Origin: Thermothelomyces thermophilus ATCC 42464
Taxonomy: Eukaryota > Ascomycota > Sordariomycetes > Sordariales > Chaetomiaceae
Length of the DNA stretch: 64,000 nt
Direction: 5' to 3'
NCBI RefSeq assembly: GCF_000226095.1
Contig: NC_016478.1
Coordinates: 1,788,001-1,852,000 of the forward strand
Made by a program: the position numbers and the translations under genes. The notes under the pieces were generated by a model. That model worked only from the letters and a program-made list of their open reading frames with translations, had not been told where the DNA came from and did no database searches. Below, piece after piece: positions 55,340 to 64,000 of the stretch (positions within the stretch are counted from its first letter, which is position 1; each line of letters starts with the position of its first letter).

Positions 55340-55884
55340 TCAGCCTTCTTCCCCCTCGTCCTCCTCACCCCCCTGCTGCTCTTCCTGACCGTGATGCCCA
55401 TGACCCTGACCTTGCCCTTGCCCTTGCTGGTCGCCGCTGCCCCAGTCGATCTCCTGCTGCAGCACGATGCTGTACACGCTCGCCTTGAGCAGGGTGAAGA
55501 CGAGGCTGGTCTGACGCTCGAGGGCGCGCAGGCCGTCGAGGATGTCGGACGCCGGGGCGCCGGCGAGGTCGTCTAGGATGGCGGCGAGCTGGATTATTTT
55601 TGGTTAGTTTGTGTTTGTCAGTTTAGGGTCTTGACTTTTATTATTATTTTTCTTTCGTTCCATTTTATTTTTTTTAACTTTCTTTTTTTTTCTTTCCCGA
55701 GTTGGTATTGATTTCATGTATTCGATGATAACGTGTTTGGGGGAGTATGTGAGGGAGGAGGGGAACGGACGTTTTTCATGTTCTCGGCCAGCCGCTCATA
55801 CTCCTCCAGAACCTCCTGCTCGAGCGGGGAGAGCTCGGGCGGGGATGCGAGGAGGGCGCTCTGTGGTCGTGGTGGGGGATCCAT
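55340..55884 (-). CDS. DAD3: DASH/Dam1 complex subunit DAD3
   Basis: Two exons, 55771-55884 and 55340-55588, give 120 aa. DAD3 is a subunit of the DASH ring that couples kinetochores to microtubules. Before the intron the protein reads LSPLEQEVLEEYERLAENMK; after it come LAAILDDLAGAPASDILDGL and RALERQTSLVFTLLKASVYS, the core helices of the family. The C-terminus is a low-complexity GQGQGQGHGHHGQEEQQGG tail. The donor at 55770 is GTCCGT, unusual but the only one that preserves the family sequence across the junction. Confidence 0.9.
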
Positions 55885-56108
55885 AGCGATCACTGCGTGT
55901 GGTTGTCCCAATTCTCAAAGTGAGGTTGTGAGAATGCTTGTAAGGACGCGGTCGACGCGCACGGGGGGGCTTGTGAACGCAGCATTGAATTGAGCGGGCC
56001 GTTGCGAGTGGTTGTGGGGTTGTTACGCTGTGCCGCAGCGTGTAAGTCGTTACGGTATCTTACAGGCGCTCGGCCTGATGCGTGACTGCCGTGTCCTTCT
56101 ATCTGACC

Positions 56109-56147
<39 letters not shown>

Positions 56148-56420
56148 CGCGAATTCGATGGATAACAGAGTTAACATGCATCATCAATTTCATGGGCTGG
56201 TAAAAATACATTGCATCTAACCAAGAGCTCTTCCATGGCACTCATCCCATCCCTGAACCCCTAACCCCTAATACTCAACCCCCACCCCCCGGAACCCCTC
56301 TGATGGTGGAAAATGAGGTGACTGATTCTGGACTTGATGGCGCCAAAAAGAACATAATCTTATTCAGCTTACCGTACTAGTCGCTCTGGCAATGAATACA
56401 TATATAACAAGGTCAGCTCG
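55885..56420. other. Intergenic region with poly-T tract
   Basis: DAD3 upstream region and 3' flank of the two-TM protein gene, interrupted by a 35-nt T run at 56113-56147. No gene seen. Confidence 0.55.
56113..56147. repeat. Poly-T tract (35 nt)
   Basis: Uninterrupted run of 35 T between DAD3 and the two-TM protein gene. Confidence 0.9.
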
Positions 56421-58488
56421 TCAGCACGACTTCGTTCTGCAACGGCCGGCTTTCTCACACGCCGCCACGCCCTCCGGGACATGGCTCCCATCCCGGAGCC
56501 TCCTGAATAACAAGATGGCCATAATTGCGCCGTACCAGCTCAGCTGCTCCCTCTTCCACGCTCTCGGCTTTGACCCGTCGGCCGGTCTCTCCAGGATCAC
56601 CGCGGGAACCTGTTCCCAACCGGTGCTCCACCGGCGACGACGCGGCCGGTCCCCATCCTCCGGCTCTCCGGCAAGGATTGCAGAACCATCCGTCATCGTC
56701 GGCATGTCAAGGTTCCTTTCCTCGGCCTCGTGGTCCACGACGAAGGGCACGGCGTGATGCCGCAGCAGCCCGGGAGACGGTCGGTCTTCACCGTCTCGGG
56801 TCTTCCCCGGGGAGATAGGCACGACGCGGTCGGAGCCGATCTCGACCCAGACCTCGGCCTTGCGGATCGTGTCGGCGTGGATGAGGAGCAGGACGAGCCC
56901 GGCCAGAGGGACGGCCACGGCCCAAAAGACAAAGAACTTGTCGCCATAGGGGCCGAACCCGTTCCCCATGGAGAGGATTCCGGAGACGATGGGCAGAGGG
57001 CTGAGGATGCCGGCGAGGTAGCCGAGCCGGTCGAGCGCCTTCCGGTTTTCGTCCAGGGCTCTTTGGGCGATGGGGCCGTGGCGGCACGGGACAAGGCAGA
57101 ACTCGCCCGTTGTGCTGGGCTGGCTGGTGATCCTTCGCTTGGATATGTTGGCCATCTCGCCCGTCGTCCCGGAGACGGTCGGAGCCCGGGGAGTGGACAG
57201 GGAGGCGACCGGTGATGCGCTGCTCAGCAACTGGATGCGCCCTAGGAGACGGACGAGCAACCTCCTCCACACCGTGTCCCCGTCGTCGGCCTCGTCGTTG
57301 AGCTCCAGCGAGCGCAGCATCCGCAGGTAGCACGCCATCGTTGCCTCATCGAGCACCCTGGGGTGCGGCTCCAGAAAGTCAAACAGCACGAGCCATTGGT
57401 GGTAGGCCGCCTCGGCGACGACGGTGGGCAGCATGTCGACGGCGTGCGGGTTCGACCTTAGCATCTCCGTCACCATGTCCTCCAAGTCCTCCTTGACCTC
57501 CCCTTCCGCCCCGGTCTCCGTCTTTGCCTCTCCAGCAGCATCAGCATCAGCATCAGCAGCACTAGCAGCACCAGCAGCAACACCCGCGCTCCTCCTCGCC
57601 CTGCGCCTCCCCTGACCCTGGCCATCCCGCGGATCCCTGTCCAGGAACAAGACGCTCCTCTCCTTCCCAAACCACAGGCCCGCCCGGCAGAACACCACCC
57701 CCAGCCTCTTATTCCCCGTCTCGCGACCCTCCCGCTCTTCGCCAGCGCCTCCTCGGGGCAGCAGCGGCATCACGGGCGGCGGCAGCGCCCCGTCGACATC
57801 ACCGTCCCTCACACCACCACCGAACGCGATGCCGCCCCCCTCCAGCTCCACGACCTCAGGATACTCCCAAACGTACCCCCCGAGCCTCTGCCCCCTTGTC
57901 TCACTACCATTTCTACCACCACTACCACTAGCGGCACCGCCTCCATCATTCCCTCCCGCCCCATCTCCGCCGCCCCTCCCCCGGATCACCACCGGCCGCC
58001 ACGGCCTCCGCCGCGCCAGGCACTTCCGCACGAACCGGTCCGCCCACCCCGCCGGCACCAAGCCCTCGGCCAGCGCCGCCTCCACCACGTCCCGCGGCAG
58101 ACCGCGAACCACCACCACCGCCTGGTGCTGGTTGTAGTGGTGGTCGCTGCTGCTGCTGCTGCTGCTGCTGGGGCTGGGAAAGGAGGAAGGGGAGGGGGAG
58201 GGGGAGGCGGAGGCGGAGGCGTGGCGGAGGAGAAGCTGGTGTAGGGCCCAGCGGGGAGGAGGCGACGGCGGCGCGGCACGTCACGGATGCGGTTCGCGGA
58301 TCCGGTCCGTCTCCCTCGTCCGGGTCCCCGCGGATGATCTCGAGGACGGTGGGCGGCTGCCGGAAGGGGAGGGAGAAGCGACCGGACGAAATGGTGTTGG
58401 TGTTTGTGTCGTTTGGGCGGGGTGAAGAGGAAGGGAAAGGGGAGGCGGCGGCGTGGGTGTTGACGTGAGGGAGGGGGCAACAAGACAT
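56421..58488 (-). CDS. Unrecognised fungal protein with two membrane segments
   Basis: Two exons, 58285-58488 and 56421-58235, give 672 aa if the 49-bp intron with donor GTGACG is accepted. Without it the frame breaks between RGDPDEGDGPDPRTAS and LLLRHASASAS, so this junction is the least certain part. After a serine-rich segment come VVVVRGLPRDVVEAALAEGL and a glycine-rich region with YVWEYPEVVEL. A helical stretch leads to two membrane segments (GYLAGILSPLPIVSGILSMG and KFFVFWAVAVPLAGLVLLLI), then ADTIRKAEVWVEIGSDRVV. The C-terminal TM arrangement resembles many uncharacterised Pezizomycotina proteins, some annotated loosely as CorA-like, but no GMN motif is present. Function unknown. Confidence 0.65.
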
Positions 58489-59833
58489 CTCCGGTGTTTG
58501 GCTGTTTTGTGGTCGATCCGGGTGCGGATGGGCTCGTGTGTCGCGTCAGGGGTGACGTCGGAGGGAGTTTGTGGTGCCGGATCTTTTTTTTTTAAAAAAA
58601 AAAACAATGTGACGCTGGTGTCCCGAGCTCGTCAAGGAGAACACGGTGGATCAAGGATATAAGGTATATAGAAATGCATGTACATAAGGTACCTTTCATA
58701 TCGTATGGTAGGTACGTCAATGGCGGAGGGGAGGAGGAGGGTTAAGTTTGGGACAGACTTTAATAAAGCGGACGGCGGACGTGTTCAAGATCCGTCCTTT
58801 CCTTCCCTCTTCCTCGGCCTCGACAGAGGAAGCCACCGAGGGAAAGAGCCACCGAGGGAAAGAGCCACCGAGGGAAAGACTCACCACAGCAAGAGGCAAG
58901 CCACCGTCCCCCTTATCTTCTCCGTTTACTCCCTCGCCCCAAGCCCCGCTCCCCCACGAAACCAACTCAGGCGGGCACATGTGCGTTTGAGTCCTCCCTG
59001 ATTTGATATATTGAATATATTGAAATGGTGTGTTCACATTCCCCACCTTGCGAGTCCGTTGTCCCAACAGCCACATGCGAAACTGGGGAATGAAATCTAC
59101 GTACGTACATACAGAATCATGTCCATGTGTGCTGTATGAACATACATAACTGACCTCCCAGTACTGAGACAGCTCTCCGGGAATGCGCAGTTGCACCGGT
59201 CACACGGCCCATGCGAGCCACGCGGGCCAAGCACGCCGAACTTGCAAATATACACGGACCTTGCAGATCAACCTCGAGCTTGATTCTAGATCTCTTCTGC
59301 AGCAGGGGGGAGCTCACGTCAGCCGCTACCTCTCGACACGATGCTGTGGAAAGGCGACGTGGATGCAACTTCAATCATTTCTTCACTTGCTTACACTACA
59401 CGCCTAGGCCAGAAGGGCAGCAGACCAAGCAGTAGCACCACCGAGTCCAACCCCCGATCATGACCTAACCAAATCCTACAGGACGCTGTAATTTCTTTCT
59501 GCTCCGGTCTCAACTGTTCACAATGATTCTGTTTTGTTTTTTTCTTCAAAGGGAAAAGAGAAAACCTGTCTCATCCCAGCGTCGCTTCCCACCCATCCAC
59601 CGTCCATCCATCCATCCATCCATCCCTTCACAATGACAAAGAACAAGGATTCCCCCTTCATCAAAAGAAGACCGAAGGGCGACAAAAGACGAGAAAACGC
59701 CGTAAAACTCCACCAGATGAAGCATGAGTACATGGAACAGGAGAAAAAAGGTGCGGCCATCATGGTATGCGTCGTCATCTGCTCAAAAAGTTCCCCTCAA
59801 GCCGATCGCGATCGCGACTACTCAGCCCAACAA
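58489..59833. other. Intergenic region
   Basis: Upstream of the two-TM gene and downstream of nrc-2. It holds a 16-bp triple tandem repeat at 58832-58879, GTAC/ACATAC motifs near 59098-59112 and a (CCAT)n tract at 59597-59622. No gene supported. Confidence 0.5.
58832..58879. repeat. Three 16-bp tandem repeats
   Basis: Three perfect copies of GCCACCGAGGGAAAGA in non-coding DNA about 350-390 bp upstream of the two-TM protein start. Confidence 0.9.
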
Positions 59834-62105
59834 CTATGTCCTCCAATCATCTCCCTCGTGATGCAGAGTGACGCTGTTGAATTCCTCAAACGGATCTGGC
59901 GTCTCCGCGCCGGGAGTACTGCCATCGGGCGGCACACCTGGCTTCATGGGCCGCGAGCCGCTGATGTCGACGCTCTCGCTCTCCTTGACGTTGCGGAAGT
60001 TGACCGTATCGATGCCGCGGCCCTGGTGCGGGATGATGGGCGGCTTCATGTGCCGAATCAGCGCCCACTGTGTCGTCCGGAAGAAGGGGTGCGACTTGAT
60101 ATCCGACGCGCCCGCCCGCGCGCCGAGCCGCCGATTCTCGTCTTTGATAAGGAGCTTGCGGATCAGGGATTTGCAGAGGCTGCACCGCCACGTTAGTTAT
60201 GACAAAGGGGGATTGGGAGATGACCAGAGAGGAAGAAAATTGAGGAGACATAGAGAAAAAGAAAAGAACAGAAAAGCAAAAATATAGGGAAAAAAAGAGA
60301 ACTGACTTTGAGATTTGTGGCGCGCCGGCGTGATCCGGGAACGGAATGTCCTCCCGGAGAATGTTGGCAAACGTCGCGTTGCGGTTCTTGCCCTTGAAGG
60401 GCGTCGTGCCGTACAGCATCTCGTAGATCAGGATGCCCAGCGTCCACCAGTCGACCGCACTCGTGTGCCCGCTGCCCTTGATCACCTCGGGCGCAATGTA
60501 CTCCTCGGTACCGACGAACGAATTCGTCCGGAAGTTGGCGATGCACGACTTGGTGTCGATGGTCGGGAGCGACGACGAGCTTGTGCCATTCTTGCCGAGG
60601 ATCATGGTCGGCTTGCCGCCGGGATCCGACTGCTTGGAGAGGTCAAAGTCCGACAGCATGATGTGCCCGGACTGATGGAGAAGGATGTCTGGCGAGGGGG
60701 AGAGAGGGGAAGCAAGGTTAGCGGGATATCATGCTTATCATGGGGGGGGGGGGGGGGGAGATGGGTAGGATTATTCGAGTGTACTTACTCTCTGGCTTCA
60801 GATCACGGTAGATGAAGCCCATGAGGTGAAGATACTCCAGCGCCGCCGTCACCTCGGCCGCGTAGAAGCGGGCATCGTCCTCGGATATGCACTTGCCCGG
60901 GCGCGTCTGGAGCGCCCTGAAGAACTCGCCGCCGCTGCAGTATTCCATGCAGAGGTAGAGATAGTCCTCGGACTGGAACGAGTGATAGAGCGTGACGATG
61001 AACGGGTGGTTACTCGTCGCCAGAATCTCCTGCTCTGCCAGCGCCCGCTTGATCTTGTTCCGCTTGATCATCTCCTTCTTGCTCAGCACTGTGATAGCAA
61101 TCTGTCAGCAAAGAGAAAAGAGAGAGAAAAAAAACGGGGGACCCCGGCAGCCCGGAGAATACGCTTGGCCCCGGCAAACATTAGGCAACACTAACCCTTC
61201 ATCGCATACAGCCTGCTGCTCTTCTTTTCCCTGACCAGGTACACCTTGCCGACGTCCCCCTTGCCGATCAGTTTGATCTTGTCGAAGCTCTGCGGCCCCA
61301 CTTCCACGTCCCGGACCTTGATCGAGTTGGAGCTATACGTCCTGCGGAACGCGAGCGCCGACTGGCTCGGCGGCGGCAGCGAGCCGATCCCGTCCGTCTC
61401 CGAGGGCACCGCCAGCCCGCCGTCGGCCGCGGCCGTGCCGGAGCCTTCGCCCTCCTCAAACGGCTCCTTGGTCGGCTCATCCGAGACGGCCCGCTGGCCG
61501 TTGCCGCCGTCGTCGCCGCCGCTTCCGCTGCCGTTGCTGCTGCTGCTGCCGCCGACGACGCCGCCGCCGCTCTTGGCGCCCTTCGCAAACAGGCCCTGTG
61601 CGTTGGGCGCGCTGGCAACCCTCCTCAGCTTCCTCGCGAGCTCTGCGGCGGCCGTGGCGGAGGTGGCCTTCTCGGGGGGGACGCCGTGGTCATCGTCGGG
61701 CGGGTTCACGCTGACCGTGGGCGTGTCGGGCGGGCTGGGCGGCACGGAGCCCTCGTTGTGGTGGCGGAGGCCGGGCTGGCCCTGGTGGGCAAAGTAGGGG
61801 TTCGCGTGGGCGGTCGGGCTCATCGTCTCCGTCTCGAGCGGGTTGCCCTCGCTGGCCGTGGTGGCGCTGCGCAGGCGGCCGACCGTCCAGAACTTGGTCT
61901 GGCGGAAGGTGCTCTTGCCGCTGTCGGTGCGTGGGGCGCCATTGCCGGTGCCGGCGTTCTGGGGTGCGACGGTGTCGGCGACGGCGCGGTCGCGGTTGGC
62001 CGAATTCCGCGTGAACCACCCCTTCACCTTCTGGTGAAAATGGATGTCGCCGTTCGTGTTCTTGGTGATGGACGGCATCCTGGAGGTCGGCGTCGTGATG
62101 ATCAT
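59834..62105 (-). CDS. nrc-2: AGC kinase NRC-2 (Fpk1-type flippase kinase)
   Basis: Four exons, 61196-62105, 60789-61088, 60307-60688 and 59834-60179, give 645 aa, close to Neurospora NRC-2. The first 270 residues are Ser/Pro/Gly-rich. The kinase domain starts [20 protein letters not shown] with YAMKVLSKKEM. It contains [20 protein letters not shown], then DFDLSKQ in place of the usual DFG (known for this family), [11 protein letters not shown] and [14 protein letters not shown]. After the last splice come [20 protein letters not shown] and a C-terminal tail with [10 protein letters not shown]. Fpk1/NRC-2 kinases phosphorylate lipid flippases at the plasma membrane; in Neurospora nrc-2 represses conidiation. 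The ATG at 62105 is chosen; one nine codons later is possible. Confidence 0.95.
60742..60758. repeat. Poly-G tract in nrc-2 intron
   Basis: Seventeen G inside the intron at 60689-60788 (a C run in the transcript, near the donor half). Confidence 0.85.
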
Positions 62106-64000
62106 GGGGAGCGGACCATCGTGTTTTCCGGGTTCTTTTTGGGGGGGAGGGGGGAGGGAAGAGTTGAGGGGGGAAAGCGATTGAATAGACGGAATGGATG
62201 CGGTCGTGCACAACAATGTGGGCTCTGGCTACTGGGCTGTGTGCAGGCGGGCGGCCAGTGGCAGGAGAAGACAGGAAGACCGTGAGCAATCAACCGGCTT
62301 GATGGCCCCATCCAGTCCTTTTGGGGGGGGTGGGCGGCTGCTGCCAGCCGCGAAAAGCGAGCGGCTTAGCGCACGCATCCAGGCCCGAGCAGTAGCCTCA
62401 ACAGTGGGGAGTCACGGGACATGCCGCCCGCCGGCCAGAATCCGCTTCAGGCACCTTCCGTTTCCTGCCGCTGCTCCGGATCTACTTCGCTTCCCGACAA
62501 CTTACTAACTACCTGAGTCACCAAGTGACCGAGTTGAAGGTAATTTTGGAAGACTTGAACAAGTGAAGAAAGCCATTCTTGGTACTCAAAGCCAATCTTA
62601 CCACCTTGGCCCGATTGCACACATGAGGCTCTATCCAGTTGCTAAATGCTGTTTTTGCGACGTGGCTAACCCCCATGCATCCAACTCGAAAAAAAGTCCA
62701 CGGTTGCCCCGACAGACTGGTCAACCAGACACGCCACTACTCCGTACCCAATTCGTAACTGATCCTAGTGAGCACAGGCCAAGGCGCAGGCAGGAGCCCC
62801 CCCCCCTTTTCTCCAAATTCAACGCAGAGGCGCAGGGGTAGAGGCGGGGCGACTTGTCAATGCTGCCTCCTACTGCACAACACTCGAGCAGGTTCTGGTG
62901 CCTTCAGATTAGGTAAGGTACTGTAAGTACATACATACCAAGTACCTGGTGCGCACCAGGACCAGGACGAGAATGGCTAACTCGAAGGATTGAACATGGT
63001 GGTGCCAAATTTCGCCAACAAACGAGGCGGTTATATTCGATCTTTTCTTGGGATTTGAGCCCTCGGGATGAGTACCGCCGGTTCCGGGACCACCGCTTCT
63101 CGTGTCGGTTTGCCGCCGTTGAGCGCACGTTTCGGCTTACAAAGCCCTGCACCTACTGTATTGGGAGAGCGGTGTCGGACCACGGGGAAAAGAAAGTTAA
63201 CCCGGGCGAGAACCATGAGGTTGTTGCCGATGTCTTGTTGGTGATTCAGCCATCTAAATCACAACACCCGAAATTGGCACCAACACCATGGAGTATATAT
63301 GATTTCTGTACGGGTTACAGTGCTTAGTGCAACTGCTAGAGCCAATACCCGACTCGAACGTGAATAGCCGACTGTGGTAGGGGGGTTTCTCTTCACCTCG
63401 CCACCTTCCTCGACTCGTAAAGGGGAGATGACTGCATCAAAGTTCATTGATGAATGGATATGCCTACAGTACAGTATGTGCACCAAGTGGTGTGTACATA
63501 CGATCGCTCATCAATGTGCCGCTGGCAGCCACTTAGGCGACCCCTATCTCGATCGCCTTAACGAGTGGCCAATTCCAATATTGCGAGACTGACGTGTGGT
63601 CAATGCCCGGGGTGTCGTCTCTGGGTGCGAGTCAGTTCCCCGCGGGTCCCTGTGTCAGATTGTTCTATACGTCTTCTAGCCCTTCTGAGGGGCCAGGAAG
63701 CTAATCGGCGGCCGCTTGCCCTTCTTCTTTAGAACGGACCAGTAGAGAACGGAGCTCGACGGAATATAACCCGTACATTACGTATCTATCGACTCAAGCC
63801 AGCACAATTCACAAACGTTTACGTTTAACGCCGTTGCTCAACACGCCGTGCACGTTGCCATGAGATTGATATGCCCAGAATGTCCCATCACTACATAGAT
63901 GTCTCCAATCAACACCAGCTAGACTTTTGCTGGCATATATCGCTCCCCAGCTCTGGATATCTTAGGCCCAACACCTGTCATAAGACCATCATCATACGTG
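62106..64000. other. Right flank: nrc-2 promoter and unassigned DNA
   Basis: About 1.9 kb. The left part should be the nrc-2 promoter and 5' leader. ACATAC/GTAC motifs occur near 62918-62946 and 63468-63500. On the minus strand, 63676-63771 could encode the end of a protein (YWSVLKKKGKRPPISFLAPQ then KG and stop), but no start or splice site could be fixed. Confidence 0.45.

Overview
The window is nuclear DNA of a filamentous ascomycete, most likely a Sordariomycete close to the Sordariales (Neurospora/Chaetomium-type). Evidence: a recognisable nrc-2 flippase-kinase gene, a DASH-complex DAD3 gene, an allantoicase, a four-exon cytochrome c gene, short introns (mostly 49-130 bp) with GT...AG ends and CTAAC/CTGAC-like branch sites, GC-rich coding third positions, and AT- or homopolymer-interrupted intergenic DNA. 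Gene spacing is about one gene per 3 kb. I see no transposon, virus-like element, rRNA, convincing tRNA, CRISPR array or secondary-metabolite cluster.

Layout. 0-3.7 kb: no supported gene, with a long T/G homopolymer block. 3.8-8.3 kb: ankyrin/DIL-domain protein and allantoicase, both on minus. 9.3-12.4 kb: cytochrome b561-type membrane protein (plus) converging on a CHS7-family chaperone (minus). 12.4-15.3 kb: empty. 15.3-18.9 kb: MFS sugar porter and a small LYR-like protein. 21-25 kb: mitochondrial carrier and a divergent protein kinase. 25.8-33.1 kb: RIX7 AAA-ATPase, cytochrome c, a mitochondrial membrane protein and exosome subunit RRP42. 34.6-38.3 kb: a large single-exon gene joining an ADP-ribosyltransferase (PARP) domain to a UBE2Q-like E2 ubiquitin-conjugating domain. 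39.7-43.3 kb: COG7-like Golgi tether and a Nudix diphosphoinositol-polyphosphate hydrolase. 43.3-46.3 kb: empty. 46.3-51.9 kb: arginyltransferase ATE1, an unrecognised three-exon protein and a small single-TM protein. 53-55.9 kb: mitoribosomal protein uS5m and DAD3. 56.4-62.1 kb: an unrecognised two-TM protein and NRC-2.

Most genes are housekeeping and do not form a pathway. Themes recur: mitochondria (cytochrome c, uS5m, SLC25 carrier, LYR-like protein, inner-membrane protein), ribosome/RNA processing (RIX7, RRP42), and protein modification (ATE1 and PARP-E2, both relevant to ubiquitin biology). Cytochrome c and a mitochondrial membrane protein share one divergent promoter. The PARP-E2 fusion is the most interesting gene; the unrecognised gene at 49.6-51.4 kb and the insertion-bearing kinase at 23.7-24.9 kb are the best candidates for undescribed biology.

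All exon joins were derived by hand from splice consensus, reading-frame continuity and remembered family motifs; none was tested against transcripts or a database.
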